A stretch of 64,000 bases of DNA, from NCBI RefSeq assembly GCF_041146395.1, contig NC_090983.1, positions 66,471,501 to 66,535,500 on the forward strand, written 5' to 3'. Within the stretch, counting starts at the first letter, position 1. Each line of letters begins with the position of its first letter. Positions 19,841-33,652 of this stretch are shown piece after piece. The position numbers and the translations under genes are program-made. The notes beneath the pieces were generated by a model. That model searched no databases and had not been told where the DNA came from. It saw only the letters and a program-made list of their open reading frames with translations. The stretch comes from Eulemur rufifrons (taxonomy: Eukaryota > Chordata > Mammalia > Primates > Lemuridae).

Positions 19841-22700
19841 ACTCCAATATCTTTGTAGTTAGAAGAATCATCTACCATGGAGTAACAGGGCATTTACTTC
19901 AGGGGTTAAGAAAAGGAGCACAGGATTTGTCATCAGAGGATACGAGTGCCAGGCCAGGTGGGCAATGTAACCACGACGTTTCACCTCCATGAAACTAGAA
20001 TGAGAGAACCCTACTCTCAGGGCTTTGCGGAGACTCAATGAAACGATGTATATGAATAGCACTGTATTTGGTGAAGTGTAGCAGTTATTTATCTTCTCTC
20101 CAAGTAAAACTTGTTCATCCTTTTAGTTATTCCCTCTCATAGTTCACATTCAAAATAGCAGATATTCCTCAGCACGGCGCTGTCAGCGTTGGTCCCTCCA
20201 ACCTCTTCCTTTCGCAGCATCTGTCTGAGGAATTTAAATGATCATTAAAGTTAATTTAAACTTGAAGTATACAAAATCCTTCCCTGATTTATAAATTCCA
20301 CAAGAAAAAAATTGAAATCGAACAGATTGGGTTGTTATAAAATAAAAGATATTTTACATATATACATGTATATTCCTAGAGTACCCCTCGATGAATTTTA
20401 ATACTTCACAATCAGTTATGTTATCTGCTTCCAAATTCCACCCTGTTTCAAATTCCATGCTCGCATTTGATAGCAGCAAATGAAAATTCATTTTTAAAAA
20501 TTCCTTGAACAGTAGAATTTTTGTCCTCTCTGTCCACTCAGTGAAGCAGATCCTTCTTATTCTAAGGTCTCTTTTACAGACTGAAATTTCATGGTTGGAG
20601 GTAATGCGGTTTTTCATCTCCTACATTATTAGAGCACAAGGACAAGATAGAGTAGAACATGGGGGAAGAAAAGAATTAAATCAAGTAATCCATGTCAACA
20701 AATTGGAGCCAAATTGTTTACTTCTCTCTCGGTCTTCACTTACAGTCTTTGCTTTTGTGCTTTTAGCAAATAGTTGCTAACGCCTCTCACAGTTTCTTAA
20801 AAATGCAGAAACAAAAGAATAATATGTTACCTGTCTCCAGGAGATGGTCTACGTGGGAATGTGTTCATGGAAAATCTCAGTCCATAAAGGTGTTTATTGA
20901 TTTCTCATAAAACTCTTTAGCCAAACTCTCTCTGCTAAATTTTTGTGTCAGGAATTAAGCATAAAACCCTCCAGTCTCTGTTGTGGCCTATTATTCTTAA
21001 TATTTCAAGAAAAAACAAAAGGAAAATAAAACTGAAGAAATCAAAGAGATTAACTACTAGAAATAAAAAAGGAATCACCACAGTGAAGAAAAAAGCTAAG
21101 CACCAAGGGGGATTTTTATTTCAAATTGCAATGGGGCCTGTTGGTTCAAGGAAAATCACACAAGAGTCATTTTGCTCAAGTTTTTTCCACGTGAAAACTG
21201 TCAACAGGATTAAAGAAATGTGTTTGAATTCTAATGTATGATCATAAGAAACTAATGTAAAACATTTGCAAAATTCTTCTCCCCAGGTAACATTCCCCAG
21301 TTCATCTTAGAATCCCAAATGAAAGCTGACTGACTGTTCTACCACAGACTAAGATCTTGAAAATGGTCTTGCATCCCAAATGCATGAGTCAATTAAAGTG
21401 CTTGGCACTCCTGCTTCCCGCAGAGAATATTAGTCTGATTGCTACAGCCTGTTCTCCCCGACTATGATTTCAATGCACCTGTTGTTCACAGTAGAGAAAA
21501 AGACTCACTAATGTATTGCCCTCTAAAATGAAAAGATGCAGAGAAACCATTCTCTGCGACTAGTAAATGCTGGGCCACAAGCAGATGAGGAAGTTTCAAA
21601 AGGAAAATGGGGAAAGAACACATAACACAACCTGATGTCCTCTGGTCTGCAGTGCACCCAAAACAACTTGGAGCTTAACTGATGAGGTTAAAGGAAGAGA
21701 GGCCTGTGGCAGGAATGGGGGAGTTTCCCGCCCCCCAGCCCAGGTGCTGTGGTTCTGAGAGTGCCACTGGCAGATGCACACACCCCCAAATCTCTCTCCG
21801 TCTGTCTCAGAGCCCACCACGGCATATGCACGCCTTCGAAATAAACTACCCAGCTCTCACGCCTTGCTTTTAAACTGAGTCTATCTCTGGAGAAGCTCGA
21901 TGTGGATCCACACTCAACCGTTATTTTAGAACACAGTGCTTTAGCAAGAATCACCTAGTGAGACCCTAAGGGGATCACACAGGTAGCAATGACATTGTGA
22001 TGGGGCTGGGCAAGCAGAATGTCTGGAGCCACACTGGGGAGCCCTCAACCGTCAGGGCTCACCCCGTCAGCACTGGTGTCCGCAGGAGGGGAGACGCTGT
22101 GGTGGAAAAAGGAGAGATGGCCAAGGGCACATCAACTCACGTCACATCTCTCAAGGGCCTGCTCTGCTTAGCTGGGGCAGGGGCGGGGGTAGAACCTGGG
22201 TGGGACTTCACCTCTATCTCCAAACACCCCTCTGGCCCTCAGGAGGCTTTCTGACTTCCTCCTTTTCAAGCCACGTGAATGGTAGGTCCCCGAGAAGCAA
22301 GAAGAAGACAGCTATCCATGGACCTAGCCACTTTGGATAGCTAATAATCGGCAACTCCTTAAAACAATATTCTTTAAACACTTGTTTAGCTTAGAAGAGA
22401 GACTGCGCACTACACGGGGAGTGAGCTGAGAGGGAAGGTAGGTGTGGAGCCCTCAGTTTCTTTTTACATTTCTGAGCAACTCAGTTCTTGCCACAACGAC
22501 ATGGGCCCTACGCAGCAGATTAAAAACACCTTTTAACATTCATCATCACCAAAGCCTGCCCAATGGCAGTGTTTAGCTGTCCCTGCCCCGGTCCACCACT
22601 CTGACCCAAGTGTTCCTTCCACCCACACAGAATGCAATCCATGAGAAGAGTGCTTGCAAAAACCTGTGTTCTTTCTTATTCCATGTTCAGTCTTGTTTAG
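19841..22700. other. No recognisable gene; AT-rich then moderately GC-rich
   Basis: 20230-21600 is AT-rich and contains no repeat I recognise, so it could hide conserved non-coding DNA. 21690-22260 is GC-richer, with short overlapping frames on both strands and no domain. No promoter-like CpG cluster is seen. Confidence 0.4.
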
Positions 22701-22979
22701 TGCCCCTCATACCTTAGGTGTTTGGGGAGATGCCCAGAAACCTCCCCCCTTAATCCCTCTCCAGCTGGATATCTGACAGTGCATTCTCAGAGGTCCCCAG
22801 CCTTTTGTCAACCCTCGACGGAACTCTCTGCTCCAGACTGTTCACCTTACATACCTCTTCTCTCCTTAGATTTTGAGCTGTTCTGGGAGCAAAAATCCCA
22901 CAAACAAGCAAATACTCTAATAAGTCAGGTGGGAGAGGCTCCTGCTAGAATTCAGAAAAGCCAGTTGGGAAGATCTGTG

Positions 22980-23045
22980 TCCCAGCTATTTACAAAGAGC
23001 CTGGCATATAGTATACATTCGCTAAGTACTTGCTGAAAGAAACTT
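22980..23045 (+). repeat. L2 3'-end fragment, sense
   Basis: 'aagagcctggcatatagtat' and 'gctaagtacttgctgaaaga' match the L2 3' terminus pattern. Upstream (22740-22880), 'ccttacatacctcttctctc' and similar C/T-rich text may be more L2. Confidence 0.55.
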
Positions 23046-23810
23046 AATTAATGGCTGAGCCACTGTGGCATAGGATAAAGGACAATAATCTGTTTTCTAT
23101 CTGCAAGTATAATTGAAGCTGCATTCATTTATAACTTGGCTCTATCATGATCTATTTTTCAACAATTACAGCTGACATTGAAGTGCGAGGTTTTTTTATT
23201 CACCTGTGACACTAGGAGTGGCACTGAATTAGAAAAAACGAGACTTCTGTGCCTTTCCATTTCCACTGGTCTCTTGTTTTGGCCATGGGTAAACCCAAGT
23301 GAGGTCTCCAAATAGAAAACAATGCCCAGATTTAAAACGGATGACAGCTACAAAATGCCCATATCGGCATGCTGCCGGAGCCACTGACTCACAGACTAGG
23401 GAAAAGGCAGGTTTGAACTCATGCTGCTGTTGCACGCATGAGTAAAGCAGCAGCCACGTCTATTTCCCAGCACCCCCTGGACGTCGCGTGGCTTTCCCTT
23501 GCAATCCCCGGCCTGTGCTCATGCTAATGTGTAGATCACCTGAAACAGGCTTTACAATTCGTTCCCCTCAAATGAACCTTAACATCCCTGCTGTGGGAAC
23601 ATGTGGCGTTCCTGACAAAGATGTTTATGAGATAGGAAATACACCACGGGACACCCCAAAGTTGCTTTTGCATGGAATGAAACTTGGAATAAATGCAACA
23701 CAAGATAAACATTATAAGCTGACTTAGACTATTAACCAAAACTCTCTCACATGCATACATAAAGAACAATGATAACTGATTTTCATAATCATAACCCAGA
23801 GAGACTGCAA

Positions 23811-24335
23811 AATTCTGAAGTATCTTCTGAATCTTCAAGCAAGAATAGTGGGTAGTATGGTTTTAGTTGATCTGTTTTAATATATTTGAATTCTTTAAAC
23901 AAATCATATTTTACTTACATCGTGGCAACATTTTATTAACTATAATATCTGGGTGGTTATAATATACAAATAAAATTCTGCATAAGAAAGAATTGACTGG
24001 TCCCTGATTCCCCATAAGGGGAAAAGAAGACGAAACTTAGAGAAGTCCCTAAGCCTATTTCTTGTGGTAGAGAAACTCAATCACAATGACATAAGTCTAT
24101 TGGAGAGGCTTATAGGGAAGGAACATGTTGTCAAGATAGAACATTTTTATACTTTTACAAGGCACTTTTTCCAGTTCTTCTTTGGTCATGACTTTAAGTA
24201 TAGATGAACTAGTAAAGAATTGACTATTCTATTAATTTATCTAACTCAGAGGCTTTCTTGGAAATTCCCCTGTGTATAGCTCTGTCTCCCTGTTTCCTAG
24301 CCCAAAGGTCGGATCTCAATCAATACAACCTGGCT

Positions 24336-24369
<34 letters not shown>

Positions 24370-24377
24370 AATTCTGA
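23811..24377 (+). other. Orphan poly(A)-tailed segment, possible unrecognised retrocopy
   Basis: A run of 32 A residues at 24337-24368 follows a body of about 518 bp that I do not recognise. The 8-mer 'aattctga' occurs at 23811-23818 and directly after the tail at 24370-24377, consistent with a short target-site duplication. An AATACA, a known minor poly(A) signal, lies about 15 bp before the tail. The body has no long ORF, so it could be a 3' UTR-derived retrocopy, an old LINE end, or chance. Confidence 0.35.
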
Positions 24378-26760
24378 GCAAGCAGATTCTCTGACTGGGG
24401 AGCCCTTCAGCTAACAAACAGTGAGCAAGTTAGACACTTAACAGTGAAAAATGAAATTGTAGGTAATGATTTAGAGAGGAATTGGGAAGTTGGCTGGGAA
24501 GTCATCAAGGACCACATTCAAGTGAGGTTATGAGGGAGTGGAAACCAGGAGCAAACAGACACTCTCATGGTGGGGTTAGAAATTTATTTCAAGTATAATT
24601 CCATTGTGCAGAAAAAATATAGCTTCTCTATTTCATTCCTAACTGCTTTAATCTTTTGCATAAGCCCTTACCCATTGGGTAACAAAGGAAACACAGCAAA
24701 ATAAAACAGAATACCTCAGTCCAGTTCTTAGTTTGAGGCAATAATTTAGACATTCTTTTAGGTATTACTCAGTTTTTTCAAATCTGATTTTTTTTTACTT
24801 CTCTATTTCAATATGGTGTCTGAGGCTACTGGGCAGGTGGAGCTTAGGTGACCTTGTGGGTTTGAGAGGACAGAGGCTTAAAAGCCATGCAATATCCTTT
24901 GTCTCCTGTAGTCTCCACTGTCATGACTGTGAACACCAGCACAGCTAGCCCCGCTGGCACTTGTGGCTGCAGTTGGCAGCTGGTGTCACTTGTGATGTGG
25001 CCTCTTGCAGCTTGGACAGTGGCTGATGGTCCTCCCTGGCTCATGTGGCCTCACTACATTCTAAACCCCCTTCCTAAAGGGCTGAGCCTCCCATTCATCC
25101 ATCATGGTGTCAAAACACCCTTGCTAAGAAGTAGAGCTCCCCAAACTCTCAGTTTCCTCTCTGTTGAATCGAGGTTATTGGAGCACCAAAAGCAGACCAC
25201 AAAAACCTAACACATCAGGAAGTTCATCTCTTCCCCCATATGGCCACCTCCAGGTTTACTTTGATGCAGTTGTCCCAGACAGCTGCAGAGGGCAACATGG
25301 GAAGTGACTGCCTTCTAGAGCCCCGGGCATGGAGCGGAGCAAGATTCTCATGCTACTCAACACCCCCAATCACCTGGGCATCCCTAAAGCTGCCCACTAC
25401 CCTTGAAGTTTGGCCTTGAGGTGGTGGTGGGAGATAAGAGAAAGAGAAGGCATTTCCTTCCATCTTAGTCACTCTCCTTTGGCCCACAGTCCCTCAAGGT
25501 AGAAAGGGTGGGACTTCACCTGCCTGTTAATCATCACGCCACCATCACGAGTTAAGCCTTGTGACTTAGCCATGTTAGATGGAAAAAGCATCATCTCTAT
25601 ACTCCAGGACGAATTCTGTAATTTGATTCCTCCAAGTTAGTTCCTGAAATTCTAAAACAGATTTAGAAAATTCCCTCTTTCATCCAAGCCTGGTTTTCAA
25701 ATCCATTACTTCTTGTAGGACAAGGGATTTCACGACTTAGCTCTGAGGTGGAACGCTACAAAGAATATGATTTGAGGGAGAAAAGAAAATACGTTAAATA
25801 TTCCCAAAATATTCTCCTAATTACACTATAGAGATAGAAAATATTTATAGAGGGTGAGGGAGTTTGACAGAAGTGAAGAAATGGCAACATAGACATGTGG
25901 CACTAGTTAAGGCTGTGACTAGAGGACTAATGAAATGAAACATGCAAACATCTCACTAGAGCCATTGGGGTTACAGAAGACTAGTCACCATCTCCCTGAA
26001 GCCACCTTTTGTTAGTTAGTTTGTTTAGCTTTTTCTGACTTTCTATGCTTCTATAAAATTCTTTAATTACCTGATCTAACTTGAATGCATTTCTGTTCCT
26101 TAAAGCCAAATTATCTGAATGAACACAAGCATTCATTTAAGATTCTCCCATGCTGTGACACCTAAGTTGTGCACATGGGCGTCTCTAAGTCCTATTTACT
26201 GTTTTCCTGTAAAAGCCTTTCTAGCCCGTCCCTCCCCTGACCCCAGATCCCAGTTGCCACCCCCCCAGGTCACCCCATGTCCCCCAGCTGGCTGGCCTGA
26301 TTCAGGCTCTCTTTACTCACTGAAATCCTGCAATTATTGCCCCTTTAGACTTCCTGAAACTCCACCTTCACTGCATCTGCTCCTGCCCAGAGACTTACAC
26401 ATTGCCTCCTCCCTCTGGCCTACCACGTTGGATTTGCTTCAGTGCGGTTTTCAGATTCTGCCCATTTAAATGAATCCAATTTCCCGCTATACTCACTGGG
26501 CCTCTAGGCTAGGCAGGCTGACACAAAAACTGGCCTGTGGATGGGAGCGCCGCTGTCTGTGGCTGCTCTCACCCTGTCTGCATGTCTGAAACCATGTGCC
26601 CCCTCCACTGCTGATCTAAATCCAGCCCATCTCCCCAAGCCCACCCCAAATCCAGCTTATTTTCTGTTTCTCTGAACTGTTCCTCTGCCAACTAACCATG
26701 CTATGAATACTTTAGAGCTTACTTCTATTCCATCTTTGAATAATGGATGATCTCTATGGC
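24378..26760. other. No recognisable gene; possible L2 traces near 26200-26450
   Basis: Mixed composition. The C/T-rich 26200-26460 stretch has a 116-codon frame that I attribute to low stop density. No domain and no splice-flanked exon are evident. Confidence 0.4.
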
Positions 26761-26764
26761 TAAT

Positions 26765-26945
26765 ATTGAGTGGCACTTTCTATGGGCTAAGTCTTCACCA
26801 GGATAGCCCAGTTGATCTTCACTCCTGTGAGCGATGCTGTCTGTGCACGCTGGAGATGAGAAAATCGAGCCTGCCAGTGATTAAGTGACTTTCTTAAGGT
26901 TACACAGCTGGTACGCGCTGATGGAGCCAGAATCCATGGCAAGAA
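26765..26945 (-). repeat. MIR SINE, antisense
   Basis: 'ctggagatgagaaaatcgag', 'gattaagtgactttcttaag', 'gttacacagctggtacgcgc' and 'ggagccagaatccatggc' follow the reverse MIR core. Confidence 0.7.
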
Positions 26946-26994
26946 ACCTGGTTCCAGAGGCTAACCTTGAAGTTAATATGGGACACAGAGAATC

Positions 26995-27145
26995 GTTCCT
27001 TCTAATTTCAACTGTTTTCATCTTATCTCTCCAACTAGATTCATGGTAAGTTCCCATACGGGCAGGATCGTAACTTTTGTGTTCTCTGTGTTCTCCTAAG
27101 AAAGCACGTAGTAGACCCCCGAATACGACTGGCCTTTCCTACTGA
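26995..27145 (+). repeat. L2 3' end, sense
   Basis: 'actagattcatggtaagttc', 'ccatacgggcaggatcgtaa', 'ctttgtg'-like text and 'aagaaagcacgtagtagacc' keep the L2 3' UTR order at high divergence. Confidence 0.5.
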
Positions 27146-29595
27146 ATCATTTTTTCAGATGTAGAGCAACGCGGCCTTTACGTCTGAGGTTTGCTCAGAC
27201 TCTGTTGAGTTTATGTGCCGCATTTCTCCCCTGTCCTCCCACCAGCGCTCTGTGAGCTCTGGGAGGCTGAGGTGCTGACCGACGAAGGTGGGAGGCACCT
27301 GGGTGCCTTCGCAGAGACGACTGTTGTCTCTCTCTGCCCACCGGCCAGCCTTGACGTCTGATGTCATGGGACTCTGGCCACTCCCAATGCCCTTTTGCAA
27401 TGCCAGAGTTTATGACATTCCTAAATCAACCTTCCAGACACAGCAGTGGGAAAGTAGTTTATAAAGAGGATTGTAGCCTGCAGGAGGCGTTCCCAGGCCA
27501 GTTCCCCTGAGGCTGGGCTTTCTGTACAGTGTTGAAAGGAGACACTGAGATCTCTCATTGAAATGCTCTCCAGCCCTGTGGCTTATTTAGAGAGAAACCA
27601 GCTGCCCCGGAGAGAGCAGAGAAATGTATAGTTTGTGAACAGATTTTAAACATTAGAGCTTATGCCTTCAAAGAGTATTTTCGCAAGAGGATTTCTCTTC
27701 CCACTTCTAAATGAGAAGCTACAAGCATTTAGGACTGCCTTAAGATGTGGTGAAATGAGGCTGTGAGACTGTCAACATTTGGCTTTGCTCTCTGGGGAGG
27801 GCGTGTGGGAGCCTCGCAGGCCCAGGCCTGGCAGAGGAGGTTTGGCAGGGGCCACTCTGTTGTGAGAGGAGAGGACTTCCAGGGGAAATCGCTTGTTTCC
27901 TCCAAGGGCCGCCCCCCACAAACAGTATGGCGCCTCCCTTCCTCTCCAGCCAGCACGGCGGTCTCTCCAGTCTCTCTGTCTTCCGGCTTCCCCCTCCCAC
28001 CCACTGTCCTCCTTGGGAGGAAGAAGAGAACAAAGTGCATCAAAAAGGTCTCCCCAAGTCCTCAGAGCACAGGCTTCTCGCCGTACACCAAGGTTAGGCT
28101 GCAGACACTGGAAGCAACTCTGCTGGTGATGACATGACGCGATCATTTAAGAATCCCCTTAACAGCCCTGTTGTTTGTCTACATGTCTGCCCGCAGCTGC
28201 CCGTTTAGGAAACCTAACAAAAACACCCTGAAATCCTGTTTGTTCTCAGCCCTTGTTCCCTGCTAATCCCACAGGGTACAAAAGTGGGTTTGTTTAAAGA
28301 TGGGGGAAGGGTGGCATTGTGATCATGACAAGCATGGGACACTTGCCCTCCCAGACGTGTCAGGGGATGTTATGGGTTAGGGGAGGTGCTCAGGGAAAAA
28401 AAGGGATTGTTCTCTCCTGGCCTGCTTTTGTCTTTAATCGTCAACACTTCTTGCCTGCAGAGGATTGGGGAGAAAGAACTGCACAGGCCTCCATCAGTCA
28501 GCAGCAGGGAAGGGGAGGGCTGCCCCCCGCCCCCCAGCCCCACAGGATTTAAGTCTTTTCCTGCAAGTGGAGAACTTATTTCTCTGCCTGGCCCACCTGT
28601 GCCTACTTCAAAATGGTTGTGCCCTTGGCCCCCTGTGTGCAAAGAGAGAAGTAAGGCAACGTCACCTGACCCCCAACTCACTGAAGAAATGTGGATGCAC
28701 CCTGCTGTAAGGAAATGTGATTCCTGGAAATCTAGATTTATAAAAGTAAAACTAAGTCAGGGATTAGGTTAGTTTTCCATTTTCCTCCAGAAACATCAAA
28801 AGATGCCTTAAAATAGTGTCTCCCATCCAAGGGCATTTGAAATATGATTTGATTTTTAAGAATTTGGTCCCCAATCAAATTCTTGGGAATTGAATTGTAT
28901 ACAGTTTCAATGGGGGCGAGGAGAGGGAACTCATTAACTCCATTTATGCAGTTCCAAGATCGGGTGGGGAAGCAAAAATTCTCAGGACAGAAAAAGATCC
29001 ACTAATTAATTGACCACTTATATAATTAGTTCCCATTTAATCATAACTTCCCACTTATGCTGGTGTCTACCCTCACACATGGCATCCAGATCTTTGTTGG
29101 ACACTCCCATGAGGTCAATAACACAATGAAAATCAAATGCAAATTGATTGCAACAAAGTGAAACTGCATATCCTACAAAAGATGCAGGCTTCCATCCGAC
29201 TTGGAGGAAGACATAATTTGAGCTTCAAAAGAGAGTGATTTAAATATCAGAGAATTAAAAGAGGCTCTTGAGAAAATGAGTGAAGTCCTTTAATATTTTT
29301 GCAAAAAGACCCTCTTGATAACCATAGCAAAAGTCAAAGTGAAGGAGGTCTTAAAACTTGGCCAGTGAAGTTAAGCCAAAAATCAACACTTGATTCATTT
29401 TATGATCCTTAAAATTAGCAAATAATTTTGCAATTCCATAAGATTCTTGTAAATATAGGATAAATTCTAACTTATTTTTATACTTTGCATTTGTAACAAT
29501 AAAATTCAATCAATACTTTTAAAAATACTATTTATTGTGAAATTTTCCTTCTTGTTTTACATAATAGTTTTAATTTCTTTTAATATAGAGTCTCC
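27146..29595. other. No recognisable gene; GC-rich block then AT-rich block
   Basis: 27700-28140 has overlapping frames of up to 124 codons on both strands. Both-strand openness marks them as composition artefacts. 28780-29590 is AT-rich and free of repeats I know. CpG density is not promoter-like. Confidence 0.4.
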
Positions 29596-29609
29596 TTGGA
29601 TAATGAGGA

Positions 29610-29770
29610 CCACCTGTTTCTTTATTATTTCACGTATATTATTTCATTTCCTGCTTACAACTGCCCTGTTAGACTGAACAGCTATTAGCACCATTTTACA
29701 GGTAAGAAAATTGAGGCCCTGGGAGATGCTTTGAACAGCACTACAAAATTAGTAAATATTAACTTCAACT
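29610..29770 (-). repeat. MIR SINE, antisense
   Basis: 'cttacaactgccctgttaga', 'attagcaccattttacaggt' and 'aagaaaattgaggccctggg' are the reverse MIR core. Confidence 0.7.
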
Positions 29771-29784
29771 ACATAGGCAATGAA

Positions 29785-29925
29785 AATACTCTTATTTTGT
29801 AAATGAGAAAATTATGTCTCTAGAAAGTTCAGTGACTAACCCTTAGCCATGTGGCTGGTGATATTGGTCAGATTCCAACCGCAACCTTCTGTCCCCAGAT
29901 CAAGGCTTATTCTACTGGATCCACC
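29785..29925 (-). repeat. Second MIR-like fragment, antisense
   Basis: 'ttattttgtaaatgagaaaa', 'gttcagtgactaacccttag', 'ccatgtggctggtgatattg' and 'ggtcagattccaaccgcaac' follow the reverse MIR order again, directly downstream of the first fragment. Confidence 0.6.
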
Positions 29926-29929
29926 AGAT

Positions 29930-30920
29930 TTCTTTACAAATAAAAATAGCAAAGTATGATGTAACCAATGTTTTCAGCACTAAAAACGTCACAGGGAACG
30001 TGTAGCGTGTTCAGGAAGCAGGGTTCTGTTGCAACCTCCATCGGGAGAAAGAGAGGGATGATCACTGTTAAAGTGTATGTTTAATTCATTTTAGATTGAG
30101 TTAAATTGGCACTTCAGTCATGGGTACAGCAGGCTCTATTCTTCTTCTTCGGTGGCCCATTTGCCAAAAGTACCACAGTCATTAAACACTAAGCAAATAC
30201 ATACATAGGTAAGATAAAAATAACACTCAGATGTTGAAAACCTAAATTTATCCAGCACGTTTAAGAGTAGTGCAGCAAGACATATGTGGTATCTGTTTTT
30301 ATTAATGGATTTTTATTTCTGGCTTCTTTTTCCCTTCTTGCTTTGATAATGCTAGATGTATGTACAAAAATCTAGATATTTATCCAGAAATGGGTACTTT
30401 ACTACTCACGAGTTGATACAAACAATATAACTAGGGTCATTATAATGTTAAGTGAGTTTTCAACAAATAGAGTTAGAAATCCAATTATCTTTCCATAGAA
30501 AGCTTTTGTGTGAAGTCATTGTTAAATAAAGGAGGGAAGCCAGTTGGAGAGTTAGAACAGCAATTTCTCCTGCCTGCAAAAGGACATTGGAGAATTTCAT
30601 TCTGCACATACATTAATCCATTCATAATGGCCTCCCCCCTGCGGTCAGCCCATAAAGATCATTTTTAACTCCTGCTCTCCTGGTTACTGGAAGCTTCCTT
30701 TTGGAAGCCAGAAAGCCAGGAGCATATGACTTGGGTAAGAAATTAAAAGATGAAACATAGAGCACTTCACACAGTCAAGTGGCATAAAACTAACTTTCAG
30801 AAGGAAGGCACAGCACCCCTCCCTGGCACCTCAGTCTAGCACCTTCAGAGCTTACCAGAAATGAGAGGAAACAGAAATTCCTTGCAAGGGTTCCAATTCT
30901 CATGGCCTTTGGTTGGCCTT
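29930..30920. other. No recognisable gene or repeat
   Basis: AT-rich sequence with no long frame. Confidence 0.4.
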
Positions 30921-30923
30921 AGA

Positions 30924-31062
30924 TCAGTGTCTCTCAAACCGTTATAGGTGTATGAATCATGTTGGTATCTGGATAGAAATGCAGATTCTGATTAACAGAT
31001 TTGGAATGAGAGCTGAGATTCTGCCTTTCCAAAAAGACAGCAGGTGATTCCCATGCTGTTAG
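30924..31062 (+). repeat. MER5-like hAT MITE
   Basis: Starts 'cagtgtctctcaaaccgtta' and continues 'gaaatgcagattctgattaa', 'gagattctgcctttccaaaa' and 'gcaggtgattcccatgctgt', the usual MER5 order. The right terminus is not clear. Confidence 0.65.
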
Positions 31063-31184
31063 CCCATGGACTTGGAGTAGCAAGAATCTAAATTAACCTA
31101 AGCTTTAGTTGGGACACCAAGTCTTCCACTTGATTCTCAGCAGTAGCCATTAAAATTGCAGTAGAGAGGGAGATTAAAGATCCC

Positions 31185-31335
31185 CTGGTCTTTGAAAATT
31201 ACTACCTGTGTGACCTTGGGCAAGTTACTTAACCTCTCTGTACCTTAATTTTTGTAAAAAGTTGGTTATAAGGATTAATTGAATTATGCTTACTACAGTG
31301 CCTGGTATTCAGCATTTGCTCCACAAATACTAACT
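31185..31335 (+). repeat. MIR SINE, sense
   Basis: Well-preserved core: 'ctgtgtgaccttgggcaagt', 'tacttaacctctctgtacct', 'ataaggattaattgaattat' and 'acagtgcctggtattcagca'. Confidence 0.88.
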
Positions 31336-31339
31336 AACA

Positions 31340-31480
31340 CCATCTGGTTTTCTGCCTCATTTTACAGATGTAGAGATTAGTCATTCTGAGGTGAAGAATC
31401 TTGCTCAATGTGACACAGATTGCTAGTGCCAGAGGTTGAGCAGAAACACAATCTCCTAATTTCTAGTTGAAAGCCCTTTC
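31340..31480 (-). repeat. MIR SINE, antisense, tail-to-tail with the previous copy
   Basis: 'cctcattttacagatgtaga', 'gtgaagaatcttgctcaatg' and 'tgacacagattgctagtgcc' are the reverse MIR core. It forms an inverted pair with 31185-31335. Confidence 0.75.
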
Positions 31481-33077
<1,597 letters not shown>

Positions 33078-33191
33078 GCTTTAGTTTCTCTCTAAGGCCC
33101 CATAAACATGCCACCATAAATCTAAACTATCTTTTACTTTATATGCTTTGGCAACATTCGTTATTTGATGAGATCAGATATTTTCTCCTTG

Positions 33192-33652
33192 TGTTATGGA
33201 TTGCACCGTATCCCCGCCCCACAAAAGATCAAAATTTTAACCCTCAGTATCTCAGAATGTGAACTTGTTTGGAAATAGGGCTGTTGCAGATGTGATTAAT
33301 TAAGATGAGGTTGTACTGGAGTACAGATGGTCCTTAATCCAATATGACTGGTGTCCTTATTAAAAAGATGGTCACGTGAAGACAGACGCACAGAGAGGAC
33401 ACCAAGCGGAGAGGGAGGCAGAGGTCGGAGTGATGCAGCGACAAGCCCAGGAATGGCAAGGACTGCTGGCCACCACCAGAAGCCAAAGAGAGGCGTGGAA
33501 CAGAGTCTCCCTCAGAGCCCTCAGAAGGAATCCACTCTGCTGATACCTTGATTTTGAACTTGTAGCCTTTGGAACAACAAGAGAATAAACTTCTATTGTT
33601 TTGAGCTCCCCAGTTCGTGCTACTTTATTACAATAGCCCTAGGAAACTAACA
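33192..33652 (+). mobile_element. MLT1-type MaLR LTR, sense
   Basis: Starts 'tgttatggattgcaccgtat' and ends 'ccctaggaaactaaca'. Interior: 'ctcagaatgtgaacttgttt', 'atatgactggtgtccttatt', 'gacacc'-type purine tract and 'aataaacttctattgttttg' with its poly(A) signal. Flanking 5-mers do not match, so the target duplication is lost. It is nearly full-length. Confidence 0.85.

Noticed and set aside
27729..28146. Frames of 124 codons on both strands
   Set aside because: Mirror-image openness in a GC-rich stretch, with no recognisable protein features.
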